DNA of 64,000 nucleotides. It comes from Eubacterium sp. An11 (GTDB lineage Bacteria; Bacillota; Clostridia; Lachnospirales; Lachnospiraceae). The stretch lies in NCBI RefSeq assembly GCF_002161065.1, contig NZ_NFLV01000002.1, forward strand, positions 186,001-250,000. Reading direction: 5' to 3'. The notes beneath the pieces were generated by a model. That model made no database searches. It was not told the DNA's origin and was given only the letters and a program-made list of their open reading frames with translations. How positions within the stretch are numbered: the first letter of the stretch is position 1; each line of letters opens with the position of its first letter. A program made the translations under genes and the position numbers. Positions 45,698 through 55,927 of the stretch are shown here, piece by piece.

Positions 45698-46264
45698 ATG
45701 AATACATTATGGATATTATTCTGGACTTTTTTAAAGATTGGTCTTTTCAGCATCGGCGGAGGCTATGCGGTGATTCCCCTGATCCAGGAACAAGTGGTGG
45801 AATCCTGCGGCTGGATCAGCGCCAAAACATTTTCGGACATTATTACCATATCACAAATGACGCCGGGACCACTGGCCGTCAACACCTCCACCTTTGTGGG
45901 ACTCCAGATTGCCGGCATCGGCGGAGCGGTGGCCGCCACCGCCGGCTGTGTATTGTGCGGCGTGGTCATCTCCCTTGCACTGTTCCGTTTTTTCCGGAAA
46001 CATCAGGATTCTTCTTACATTTTTGAATTGTTAAAAGGACTGAAATCTGCCTCGCTGGGTCTGATCATCTCCGCCGCTGCCACGATCCTTCTGCTGGCCT
46101 TATTTGGCAGTCAGACTATAAAACCGGAAGATATGCTGCATAACCTGAATCTCCCGGCTGCTCTATTGTTTCTGGCAGGTTTCTTTATTCTTCGCCGCAA
46201 AAAATGCGGTCCTGTACTTTTGATGCTTTTGTGCGGAGGCGCCGGACTGTTTTTCTATCTTTAA
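45698..46264 (+). CDS. Chromate-transporter-family protein, second short subunit
   Basis: A 188-residue partner half of the previous gene, starting nine bases after it. It begins WTFLKIGLFSIGGGYAVIPLIQ, then has SQMTPGPLAVNTSTFVG and further membrane helices. Each half carries one CHR domain, so the two make a heterodimer. Probably regulated by the divergent LysR. Confidence 0.88.
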   Translation: MNTLWILFWTFLKIGLFSIGGGYAVIPLIQEQVVESCGWISAKTFSDIITISQMTPGPLAVNTSTFVGLQIAGIGGAVAATAGCVLCGVVISLALFRFFRKHQDSSYIFELLKGLKSASLGLIISAAATILLLALFGSQTIKPEDMLHNLNLPAALLFLAGFFILRRKKCGPVLLMLLCGGAGLFFYL

Positions 46265-46292
46265 CATACTGCGTCCGGCTGCCTTATGCCAT

Positions 46293-46763
46293 TTATCCCA
46301 GATTCCGGATCTTAAAATCTCTCTGGGCTTCCCGCTGCGCGTCCTTTTTAGCAATATCCCGCCGCTTGTCATAAAGTTTCTTGCCTCGCGCCAGGCCGAT
46401 CTCTACTTTTACAAGGCTGCCTTTCAAGTACACCTTCAGGGGCATAATAGTATAACCCTTCATTTTGACCTGATTTTCCAGCTTACGAATCTCCGCCTTA
46501 TGAAGAAGGAGCTTTCTGGTGCGCAGAGGATCCTTATTAAAAATATTTCCTTTCTCGTAAGGGCTGATGTGCATATGCTGAATCAGCACTTCCCCCCGAT
46601 TGATGGTGATGAAGGCCTCTTTGATACTGCATTTTCCCATGCGAAGAGATTTCACCTCCGTACCATGGAGAGCGATGCCTGCTTCATATTTTTCATCTAT
46701 AAAATAATCATGATATGCCTTCTTGTTGTTCGCAATCAGGCGAATATTTTCTGATTTTGCCAC
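46293..46763 (-). CDS. smpB: SsrA-binding protein SmpB
   Basis: A 156-residue SmpB with the N-terminal [18 protein letters not shown], the TEVKSLR beta-barrel strand and a basic C-terminal tail ([16 protein letters not shown]). It loads tmRNA into stalled ribosomes. The gene follows rnr by 42 bases, the normal rnr-smpB order, and ssrA is 2.3 kb downstream. Confidence 0.97.
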   Translation of the reverse strand: MAKSENIRLIANNKKAYHDYFIDEKYEAGIALHGTEVKSLRMGKCSIKEAFITINRGEVLIQHMHISPYEKGNIFNKDPLRTRKLLLHKAEIRKLENQVKMKGYTIMPLKVYLKGSLVKVEIGLARGKKLYDKRRDIAKKDAQREAQRDFKIRNLG

Positions 46764-46805
46764 TGTTTCCTCTCCTTTTCTATTTTATTTCGACTGTCTT
46801 AATAT

Positions 46806-49181
46806 TCAGATGTCTCTCACGTCTTTCTTCGCGTAAAGCTTTAAGAGACGGTCTGCTTCCTCATCATCCAGCCAGTCATTTTTTGCGATATCATCTTTAC
46901 TCTGAATCCAGCCTTCCTCCTCGTCGGAATACCATTCCTCCTCGGTACCATCAAAGAGGATCTCCTCTTCCCGGGAAGAATCGTCATTTTCGCTGCCGGC
47001 GGTATTATATTTCTCTCCATGCACATCCCAGCCGGCGGCGGCAGAGAATTCTTCCAGCACAAAATCAATGGTTTTTGCAGCTTTGCTGGCTGAAGCCATG
47101 ACCACCCGCACTTTTTGCCCCAGGGTAAAGACACGTCCGGTCCGCTTGCCTTCCAGACGGTACTGCTGCTCGTCAAAAAGATAGTAGTCATCCATCAGGC
47201 TCTGGGTGGAAACCATACCTTCCACGGTATTTTCCAGCTCCACAAAGAAACCTTTGGCGGTAACGCCGGAGATTACGCCATCGAAAGCGTCCCCGATGAA
47301 TTTTTCCATATATTCCAATTTCTTGAGCTTCTCCACTTCCCGCTCGGCGTCCTGAGCCCGGCGTTCCCGTTTGGAACTCTGCTCCGCCACCGACGGAAGA
47401 ATCGCCTCATAATGCTCTACTCGTTTCCGGTTCAGCCGTCCATGGATGTTCTCTTTAATGATTCTGTGAATCTGCAGATCCGGATACCGGCGAATCGGCG
47501 AAGTAAAATGAGTATAATACTGGGTGGACAGGCCAAAATGCCCCACATTCAGGGTGGAATATCTCGCCTGTTTCATGGACCGCAGGGCCAGACGGCTGAT
47601 CAGCGCTTCTTCCGGCTCTCCTTCCAGGGAAAAAAGCAGCTTCTGAATCTCTTTTGGATGAAAATGTTCTCTCCCTGTCTTCATATAGAAGCCGAAATTG
47701 CGAATGAAGGTGTCCAGCCGGGCAATCTTGTCCGGGTCCGGCTCCTCATGGGTCCGGTATACAAACGGCAGCTCCTGCCAGAAATAATCTTCCGCCACGG
47801 TCTCATTGGCCAGAAGCATGAAATCTTCAATAATATCCGTAGCCACATTTCTCTCATAAGGATGAATGTCCGTCGGATATCCGTCCTTATCGAGAACGAT
47901 CTTGGATTCTGGAAAATCAAAATCAATAGCGCCGCGCTTTCTTCTTTTTTCTTTCAGGACGGCGGCCGCCTCTTTCATAAGAAAACACAATTCCCGGATA
48001 TCCTCCCTCTCGCCTTCCGGATGCGGCTGTCCTTCCAGAATTGCCTTTACTCCCGTATAACTCATCCGTTTATCCACTCGTATGACGGACTCCACGATCT
48101 GATGTCCGATGACATTTCCCCTGGCATCCACCTGCATAACGCAGCTTAACGCCAAACGGTCCACGCCGGCATTGAGGGAACAGATCCCATTGGACAGCTC
48201 CCGCGGAAGCATCGGAATGACCCGGTCACAGAGGTACACACTGGTTCCCCGTTCCAGTGCCTCCTTGTCAAGAGGAGCACCCTCCTTCACATAATTACTC
48301 ACGTCCGCGATGTGCACGCCCAGCTCATATCCATCTCCCTGCCGGCTTAGCGTAATGGCGTCATCCAGATCCTTAGCATCCTCACCGTCGATGGTCACCG
48401 TGAGCAGATTCCGGAAATCCGTCCTGTTTTCCCCTTTTGGAATCGTCACCTCATCCGGAATGGATCTGGCCTCCCGCATCACTTCGCCGGAAAATGTATC
48501 AGGAATCCCGAAGGCCCGCACGATGGCCGTGATATCGGTGGACGGATCATCGGTGTTACCGATAATCTCCACAATACGCCCCTCCGGCTTTTTGTCTCTG
48601 GTTCCATAGTTCAACAGCTCCACCACCACTTTATCATTATTCATGGCAGCATCACAGTCTTTTTTGGAAATGAACACATCCTGCCCGTAATGGGTATCGT
48701 CCGGACGGACAAATCCAAAAGATCTGCTCTTCATAAAGGTGCCTACCAGGGTCTTGGTCCCTCTCTCCAGAACCTTTACCACAACGCCCTCTCTGCGTTT
48801 TCCCTCTCCGTGGCTTTCCCGGGAGATCTTCACCCTCACCACATCTTTATGGAAGGCCCCGCCCGTATAAGGCGCAGGGATAAAAATGTCTTCCGGCTCT
48901 CCCTCCACCGTCACAAAACCAAACCCTCTCGGGTGAGCGGTGAACACGCCTACCAGACTCTCCTGATCCGCCTTCACGTATTTTCCTCTGGCGGTAAGTT
49001 CCACGCTGCCTTCCGCCACCAGCGCATCCAGGACCTCTCTCAATTTATCTTTCTCATTATGAGGAACATTCATCAGATAAGCCATTTCCTTAAACTTCAG
49101 AGGAATGTACTCTTCGTCATAAATCATGTTCCGTATACTTTCTTTTCTCTGTTCAAATATTTTTCTATCTTCTATTGTCAC
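46806..49181 (-). CDS. rnr: Ribonuclease R
   Basis: A 791-residue RNase R. Two cold-shock-type domains lead into the RNB catalytic core with TIDGEDAKDLDDAI (the four-Asp centre) and YTHFTSPIRRYPDL. A C-terminal S1 domain (about 640-720) and a very acidic tail follow. Known role: 3'-5' exonuclease that degrades structured RNA, including non-stop mRNA in trans-translation. It is co-transcribed with secG and smpB. Confidence 0.97.
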   Translation of the reverse strand: MTIEDRKIFEQRKESIRNMIYDEEYIPLKFKEMAYLMNVPHNEKDKLREVLDALVAEGSVELTARGKYVKADQESLVGVFTAHPRGFGFVTVEGEPEDIFIPAPYTGGAFHKDVVRVKISRESHGEGKRREGVVVKVLERGTKTLVGTFMKSRSFGFVRPDDTHYGQDVFISKKDCDAAMNNDKVVVELLNYGTRDKKPEGRIVEIIGNTDDPSTDITAIVRAFGIPDTFSGEVMREARSIPDEVTIPKGENRTDFRNLLTVTIDGEDAKDLDDAITLSRQGDGYELGVHIADVSNYVKEGAPLDKEALERGTSVYLCDRVIPMLPRELSNGICSLNAGVDRLALSCVMQVDARGNVIGHQIVESVIRVDKRMSYTGVKAILEGQPHPEGEREDIRELCFLMKEAAAVLKEKRRKRGAIDFDFPESKIVLDKDGYPTDIHPYERNVATDIIEDFMLLANETVAEDYFWQELPFVYRTHEEPDPDKIARLDTFIRNFGFYMKTGREHFHPKEIQKLLFSLEGEPEEALISRLALRSMKQARYSTLNVGHFGLSTQYYTHFTSPIRRYPDLQIHRIIKENIHGRLNRKRVEHYEAILPSVAEQSSKRERRAQDAEREVEKLKKLEYMEKFIGDAFDGVISGVTAKGFFVELENTVEGMVSTQSLMDDYYLFDEQQYRLEGKRTGRVFTLGQKVRVVMASASKAAKTIDFVLEEFSAAAGWDVHGEKYNTAGSENDDSSREEEILFDGTEEEWYSDEEEGWIQSKDDIAKNDWLDDEEADRLLKLYAKKDVRDI

Positions 49182-49270
49182 TATAAATCTCCTGTCTTTC
49201 CATATCTTCCATATTTTACGGGTCTGTGTGCAAGTCCGTTTGGGTGAACAGATTTTTCATCCGTTTTTAC

Positions 49271-49316
49271 TAAAAAATCCCCTCCTGCCGGGCAGAGTCT
49301 GCCTGGCAAAAGGGGG
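49271..49316 (-). terminator. Terminator-like hairpin between secG and rnr
   Basis: Stem CCCCCTTTTGCCAGGCAGA/TCTGCCCGGCAGGAGGGG with two mismatches, followed by six T on the minus strand. It lies after secG and before rnr; it may attenuate or separate the two. Confidence 0.75.
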
Positions 49317-49361
49317 TTCTTTCACTACACATACTGTGATCATTTATCTGTGGTCATTCAT

Positions 49362-49607
49362 TTATAGGAAAAACTTCAATTCAAGACCAATGGCAATAAC
49401 GAAAAACAGAACGCCAAGGATAACCGTCGTTCTCTCCAGCTTACCCTCTCTGGTACGTCCGTGATTCTTTCTCACATAGGAATCAACCTGTCCGCTTAAT
49501 GCCCCGAGTCCGGCTGACTTGCCTTCCTGCATCAATACAACTACGATCAATGCAAGACATATTAAGATGAATAAAATTGTAACTGCTGTTCTTATCAACA
49601 TCTTCAC
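49362..49607 (-). CDS. secG: Preprotein translocase subunit SecG
   Basis: An 81-residue SecG with two membrane helices (about 6-25 and 61-79) and the glycine-rich linker MQEGKSAGLGALSGQV. It assists SecYE. secG-rnr-smpB is the usual Firmicutes order. Confidence 0.93.
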   Translation of the reverse strand: MKMLIRTAVTILFILICLALIVVVLMQEGKSAGLGALSGQVDSYVRKNHGRTREGKLERTTVILGVLFFVIAIGLELKFFL

Positions 49608-49772
49608 CTCCTGTCATCACACACAACTTGTATCATGATAACATATTATCTTCCGCAATACAAGAGGGAAAATCTGATTCCTGCGGCGGCATCTTTGATT
49701 TTTCCGAAATATCTGTATTGTCCTCACTCTGGATCCTGTTCTCATCCGGCGGCCCCGCAGCGCTGTGCTACT

Positions 49773-51089
49773 CTATTCCTCAGCGTCCTCCGCAGTGCTG
49801 CCGCTTTCATCTGCGGAATCTGATTCGCTGTCCGTGGTATTTTCTTCATCTCCCAGATAATTGTAAGTGCTTTCTTCCACGCCGTCCACAAAGAACTCCA
49901 TGGATGGAGCGGAACGTTTTCCCGACTCTTTATATTCTCCGCCTTTTATATTTTTGGCGTACTTCTTAAAGTCAGCATCATCTTCTGCCAGAGTCTCCAG
50001 AGAGCTTCCGTCCACGGTAAACTTCTCCGTATCAAATACTTTGGCGTCGCCGTTTCTCAGCTCTTTCTCCACATCCTGAAGACGTTCCACACTGCCGTCG
50101 GCCAGATGTGCATCATTTAACTGACTCAGAGTGACCGCATTGTCATCGTATCCGCCGCACCAGTCAGTGTCAATGGCGGTTCCGTTCACCACACAATTGA
50201 CCGCATAGGTATAGTATACATTCCAGTTGACGATGGCGGACGTCAGCGCCTCGCTCGGAGCCACATCAATGATGTTCACCGCATTGCCCACGATCGGAAT
50301 ATCATTTTCCGCGCAGATGGTGGCCACACCGGTGGTCGTGGTAAACTGGCTCATCAGCGAAACTCCCGCTGACAGAAGCTGCTGTGCTGCCTCTGCATCC
50401 GCGTCATAATCTCCGCTGCCGTCTGTATAGCGCACCAGCATGGACGCCTGCGAGCAGACTTCCCCGACACCCATATAAAAGGCGTTGATGCAGCTGGTCG
50501 TCTCCGGAGATTCCTCGCTGGCGACAAAACCAATCACACACTCGGAACTGGTGATTTTTCCGCTGTTCAGATATTGATTCAGCTTCATTCCGGATATCAC
50601 ACCGGCTGCATAATAAGCTTCGAAAAGACGTACATAGTAATTATGCATATTATCAAGGCCGCTCTTTTTGGCCTTGGTGCCGTCTTCCTGGCAGAACTGT
50701 ACATCAGGATTCTGCTCTGCCGCCTCCAGCATGGTATTTTCATACCGGCTGTCACAGGCAAAAATAATGTTACAGCCCTCCTTCACCATCTCATCGATGG
50801 CTGAAGCACAGTCGTCCTTTGACACATCCGTCCGAATCAGCACCTGACTGTCTTTCAGTCCCGTCTCGTACTGCATCTGCCGAATGTCTTCAATCCTGGA
50901 ATTGGTGTCTGTAGTGTCCGTTCCTGACGGAAGGATGTATCCCACCTTCATCCCCGACTCATCCACCGGCGCTGTCTGAGAAGAATCACCAGCGACGGTG
51001 CTTTCCGGAAACAGATCTCCGGACTGTCCGCATCCCATTATGGATAAAGCCATCAACGCAGCCAGTATCATCGCAATATATCGTTTCAT
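49773..51089 (-). CDS. BMP-family substrate-binding lipoprotein
   Basis: A 438-residue lipoprotein. The signal peptide ends SIMGC (Cys20). The body is a periplasmic-binding fold of the BMP/PnrA type: MKVGYILPS, VLIRTDVSKDDCA, IIFACDSRYEN, and CVIGFVASEESPETTSCINAF in two stretches. The last 30 residues are very acidic Ser/Glu/Asp. Family members bind nucleosides for BmpABC/NupN transporters, but no permease or ATPase gene is adjacent, so it is an orphan here or serves distant genes. Confidence 0.85.
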   Translation of the reverse strand: MKRYIAMILAALMALSIMGCGQSGDLFPESTVAGDSSQTAPVDESGMKVGYILPSGTDTTDTNSRIEDIRQMQYETGLKDSQVLIRTDVSKDDCASAIDEMVKEGCNIIFACDSRYENTMLEAAEQNPDVQFCQEDGTKAKKSGLDNMHNYYVRLFEAYYAAGVISGMKLNQYLNSGKITSSECVIGFVASEESPETTSCINAFYMGVGEVCSQASMLVRYTDGSGDYDADAEAAQQLLSAGVSLMSQFTTTTGVATICAENDIPIVGNAVNIIDVAPSEALTSAIVNWNVYYTYAVNCVVNGTAIDTDWCGGYDDNAVTLSQLNDAHLADGSVERLQDVEKELRNGDAKVFDTEKFTVDGSSLETLAEDDADFKKYAKNIKGGEYKESGKRSAPSMEFFVDGVEESTYNYLGDEENTTDSESDSADESGSTAEDAEE

Positions 51090-51267
51090 TTTCTTCCTCC
51101 TGCTTCTTTTGCGGCGGCGCGAACACTGCCGCTTTTGCGTTTTTCACTGCCCGGGCACAGTTTTCCGCCAGCTTTCCTCATCATTCCGGCTCCGGCTGTC
51201 TCAGGCAATACTTATATCTATATTAGAATACATTTTAAAAGAAGTAAAGAGGGTAATTGTTAAACTG

Positions 51268-51302
51268 AGAAAAAAATTACGCGGCAGAACAAACTGCCGC
51301 GC
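51268..51302 (-). terminator. Terminator of eno
   Basis: Perfect GCGGCAG/CTGCCGC stem with a TTTGTT loop, then GTAATTTTTTT on the minus strand, about 45 bases after the eno stop. Confidence 0.85.
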
Positions 51303-51342
51303 CACAACACAGACATCCGGGACGTCTGATCCGGATGCCATT

Positions 51343-52737
<1,395 letters not shown>

Positions 52738-52738
52738 T

Positions 52739-52763
52739 TAAAAGAAAGGATTCCCTTTCTTTA
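52739..52763 (-). terminator. Terminator of the SPG-repeat protein gene
   Basis: Perfect AAAGAAAGG/CCTTTCTTT stem with a 4-base loop, followed on the minus strand by TTTTAAAA, directly after the stop of the gene at 52770. It separates that gene from eno. Confidence 0.65.
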
Positions 52764-52769
52764 TCACTG

Positions 52770-53126
52770 TCAGGATAAATAAAGCTCGTTTTCTCCAAAC
52801 TGTCCTGGAGAAAGCCATGTGATTTTTTTACTTTGGTTCTCACCCCACATATTTTTATCGGTACGGTCAATCGTCCCGAACTTTCCCGGGGAAAGAATGG
52901 TTGTCTTTTTTGATCCATCACTTGTTCCATAGAGGGTTACAGCCTGTCCTAACCGTCCCGGAGAAAAGAAATTAGATTCTGATAACATCGCCCTTTGTTC
53001 TGTTTGAGAAGGTTCGCTCTGTGTTGTGCCCGAAGAGGCTGCCTGTACCATGACCATGTTGCCCAGACATGCAGCGAATATCATTGCAGCGATTCCAAAT
53101 GCTAAAAATGTTTTTTTCATTAACAT
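52770..53126 (-). CDS. Secreted protein with three SPG(x)(L/F)G repeats
   Basis: A 118-residue protein with a Sec signal peptide (hydrophobic residues 7-27, cleavage near AASS at 29-32). Three near-identical six-residue motifs are seen in the mature part: SPGRLG (55-60), SPGKFG (79-84) and SPGQFG (106-111), each near a short hydrophobic or Trp residue. A Ser/Gln/Glu-rich linker precedes them. No family is recognised. Divergent from a LysR gene with a shared control region of about 160 bases, so it is probably that regulator's target. AGGGG precedes the ATG. Confidence 0.75.
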   Translation of the reverse strand: MLMKKTFLAFGIAAMIFAACLGNMVMVQAASSGTTQSEPSQTEQRAMLSESNFFSPGRLGQAVTLYGTSDGSKKTTILSPGKFGTIDRTDKNMWGENQSKKITWLSPGQFGENELYLS

Positions 53127-53168
53127 GATAAAATCCCCTTTCTTTTTTTGTGCTTCCTATTATATAAT

Positions 53169-53223
53169 TTTCGGGAACCAAAAGTCTTGTTTTCTTGAAA
53201 CAATTGTATTATACTTCCCGAAA
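53169..53223. promoter_or_regulatory. Inverted repeats in the LysR / SPG-protein divergent region
   Basis: Perfect 9-base arms TTTCGGGAA (53169-53177) and TTCCCGAAA (53215-53223) flank a second inverted pair TTGTTT/AAACAA. The site lies between the -10-like elements of the two divergent genes, so it is a likely LysR operator. Confidence 0.55.
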
Positions 53224-53290
53224 CACAATACGTAAAATATATATATAATATCGTTATTATTCTATTTTGTTATGGCTAGGAGGAATTATC

Positions 53291-54187
53291 ATGGTTATTC
53301 TGGATTATTACCGCATTTTTTATTACGTCGCTCAATATAAAAGCTTCACAAAGGCCGCCGAAGCTCTGGACAACAGCCAGCCTAACATTACCCGCTGTAT
53401 GAATCTTCTGGAAAATGAACTGGGCTGCCGGCTTTTTGTGCGCTCCAACCGCGGTGTATCCCTGACACCGGAGGGAGAGACATTGTTTCATTATGTCTCT
53501 GTGGGCTACAAACAGATCCTCGCCGGCGAAAAGCAGCTGAGGAAGGAGCGGAACCTGGAAGAGGGTCTCATCACGGTGGGCGCCAGCGAGATCGCTCTGC
53601 GCCTTCTCCTGCTTGATAAACTGGAAGCGTTTCATGAACAGTACCCGCACATTCAGCTCCAGCTGCTGAACTGTTCTGCTCCCCAGGCCGTGCGCTCCCT
53701 CTGCGATCATCTGGTGGATTTCTCCGTTATCGCAACTCCCGTAAAAATAAAAAAGCCTCTCACTAAAATTCCACTGTCTTCTTTCCGTGAAATCTTAATC
53801 GGAGGCGTCAAATATTCTTCTTTTGCCGAGACGAAACATCATCTCTATGAACTGCAGGAGCTTCCCATTATTTCGCTGGGGAAAGAAACCAGCACGCGGC
53901 AGTTTCACCAGCAGTTTTTTATGGATCACAACCTGACTTTCCGGCCGGAAATGACGGCAGCCACCACCGACCAGATTCTCCCTATGGTGCAGCATAATCT
54001 GGGTATTGGTTTCTATCCGAAAAAACTGACCAGCCATGCTTTTGAGCGGAAGGAAATCGTGGAGATTCCCCTCTATGAATCTCTTCCGGAGCGGGAAATC
54101 TGTCTTCTTCAGAATTCCACGCACTCCCTGAGTCTTGCCGCCCAGAAGTTTATTGAACTCCTGCTGCAGCATCCGGAACATCCGTGA
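53291..54187 (+). CDS. LysR-family transcriptional regulator
   Basis: A 298-residue LysR protein. The HTH reads FYYVAQYKSFTKAAEALD and QPNITRCMNLLENELG; the effector domain follows. The start is ATG 53291, because AGGAGG is six bases upstream; an earlier frame to 53267 adds nothing. It is divergent from the SPG-repeat protein gene, and 50 bases from a convergent TetR gene. Its effector is unknown. Confidence 0.9.
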   Translation: MVILDYYRIFYYVAQYKSFTKAAEALDNSQPNITRCMNLLENELGCRLFVRSNRGVSLTPEGETLFHYVSVGYKQILAGEKQLRKERNLEEGLITVGASEIALRLLLLDKLEAFHEQYPHIQLQLLNCSAPQAVRSLCDHLVDFSVIATPVKIKKPLTKIPLSSFREILIGGVKYSSFAETKHHLYELQELPIISLGKETSTRQFHQQFFMDHNLTFRPEMTAATTDQILPMVQHNLGIGFYPKKLTSHAFERKEIVEIPLYESLPEREICLLQNSTHSLSLAAQKFIELLLQHPEHP

Positions 54188-54237
54188 CAGGCTCGCCCGG
54201 CTGTCAATCTCTGATCTGCCGGAAACAGATCCGGCTC

Positions 54238-54771
54238 TTAAAAGAACTGTGTAAACAGAAAATGAAAATTCATCACCATCAGTTTTTCATCCATCTTTTC
54301 ATTTTCCAGCATATACTCTGTCAGAAAAGTAATGAATGCATCCGAAAAGAAATCGACGGCAAAATTCTCCTTCTCCTCGCGCATTCTCCATACGTTTTCA
54401 TCTATGGTTTCATCGATCAGACGGTAGATCAATTTCCGGATATAGGGGAGTACTTCTTTTCTTACCTGCTCCACACCCACATCCCGCACCACCGTCCGGT
54501 AGAATTTATAATCTTCGTTAATCTTCCGGACCAGATAGATAATCAGATCTTCCACATACTTCTTATCGTACTTCTCCGGAATATTCGCCACAAGCTGGTG
54601 TCTGCAGACCCAGCCTAAAATATCGTATTTGTCACGGAAATGATAATAAAAATTCTCTCTGGTCATTCCGCATTCCTTTGTAATGTCCGCAATGGTCGTC
54701 TTTGTAAAAGACTTTTTGCAGACAACTGTCTTAAAAGCCTCTGCGAGTTTCTCTTTTGTCTTGCTTACCAT
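54238..54771 (-). CDS. TetR-family regulator, DhaS-like
   Basis: A 177-residue TetR protein. The N-terminal HTH is seen in SFTKTTIADITKECGM and RENFYYHFRDKYDIL. The C-terminal part resembles the TetR_C_8 domain of DhaS-type regulators of glycerol/dihydroxyacetone genes. ATG 54771 has GAGGAG before it. It lies upstream of the glycerol facilitator gene on the same strand, so it may control it; the 25-base palindrome before that gene is a candidate operator. Confidence 0.8.
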   Translation of the reverse strand: MVSKTKEKLAEAFKTVVCKKSFTKTTIADITKECGMTRENFYYHFRDKYDILGWVCRHQLVANIPEKYDKKYVEDLIIYLVRKINEDYKFYRTVVRDVGVEQVRKEVLPYIRKLIYRLIDETIDENVWRMREEKENFAVDFFSDAFITFLTEYMLENEKMDEKLMVMNFHFLFTQFF

Positions 54772-55056
54772 CTCGTGTTCTCCTCTCCTGTGGTTACTCC
54801 AAAGTAAATCCCTCTTTTCTCCTCCCATAGTTTAGCTCTTTTTTTATCATCTGCATAATATATATATAATATCTTTGTTATATCAAATTCAAATGTCAGA
54901 AATAATTGCTTTCACATTCACATGTACACACGCACAGAATCGATTATAAAATAAATTTACCCAGGGCGGACATTTCTTCACAGCTAAAACATCTACTCTG
55001 GGCAAATAAATAATGTATAGAATTTTTATGGTAACATTCTTTTGGCTGACGTGTAA

Positions 55057-55770
55057 TTACCACGGAATAACCATGTATAATAATACGGCAACGATTGCAC
55101 CAATGATTGGTCCGAGAATAGGAACGATTGCGTATCCCCAGTCAGAGCTTCCTTTACCTTTGATAGGAAGGATTGCATGAGCGATACGAGGTCCGATATC
55201 ACGGGCAGGGTTCATAGCGTATCCGGTCAGTCCGCCGAAGGACATACCGCAGGAAACGATGATCGCAAATACGAAGAATTTGGAAACACCGCCATCAACA
55301 ACGCCGCAGTTCGGGAATGCAAGAATTGCAAATACCAGCCAGAAAGTTGCAAATGCTTCCTGTAAGATGTTGTAAGGAATGTTTCTTACGCCAGGAGCTG
55401 TACAGAAGACACCGAGCATTGTTCCCGGTTCGTCTGCTGTTGCATCGAACTGAGGTTTGAATGCGATCCATACAAGGATACCGCCGATGATACCACCAAC
55501 CATCTCTGCAATGATATAACCGATGCACTGAGACCATGGCAGAGAACCGCCGATGCAAAGAGCAATAGTCAGAGCAGGGTTATAAGACGCTGCACAGATG
55601 TTGCTGAAACATGCTGCCGGAAGAAGTACTGCCATACCCCATCCGATTGTTACAATTACCAGACCGCCATTTTTGAAATTTGATTTGTTCAGGTTCACGT
55701 TGGCGCAAACGCCATCTCCAAGAAGAACGAGGAGCATGGTACCTAAAAATTCACCAAGATATGCAGTCAT
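55057..55770 (-). CDS. glpF: Glycerol facilitator / aquaporin (MIP family)
   Basis: A 237-residue MIP channel with six membrane helices and both NPA boxes: NPA at 64-66 in SYNPALTIA, and NPAR at 187-190 in GYAMNPARDIGPR. Asp191 after the second box is typical of glycerol-conducting GlpF. It moves glycerol and small polyols across the membrane. It is monocistronic with a strong AGGAGG site. A DhaS-like TetR gene lies close downstream. Confidence 0.92.
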   Translation of the reverse strand: MTAYLGEFLGTMLLVLLGDGVCANVNLNKSNFKNGGLVIVTIGWGMAVLLPAACFSNICAASYNPALTIALCIGGSLPWSQCIGYIIAEMVGGIIGGILVWIAFKPQFDATADEPGTMLGVFCTAPGVRNIPYNILQEAFATFWLVFAILAFPNCGVVDGGVSKFFVFAIIVSCGMSFGGLTGYAMNPARDIGPRIAHAILPIKGKGSSDWGYAIVPILGPIIGAIVAVLLYMVIPW

Positions 55771-55805
55771 AAAAAATTCCTCCTTCTGTAAAATAAGTTG
55801 TACAC

Positions 55806-55830
55806 TAGTGTTGTATTAAATATAGCACTA
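55806..55830. promoter_or_regulatory. Operator-like inverted repeat in the glpF promoter region
   Basis: Arms of 11 bases, TAGTGTTGTAT and ATATAGCACTA, match at 9 of 11 positions around a 3-base centre. A 10-base palindrome, ACACTAGTGT (55802-55811), overlaps the left arm. The position, 36-60 bases before the glpF ATG, fits binding by the neighbouring TetR-type protein. Confidence 0.5.
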
Positions 55831-55927
55831 AAAGTCCGAATTTTGTTTTCACATCGGAGGAATTTTGTAGGAAAATGTCGATTTTCTTACTTTTTCTTTA
55901 TGATTTTCTAAATATTATTTATTCTTT

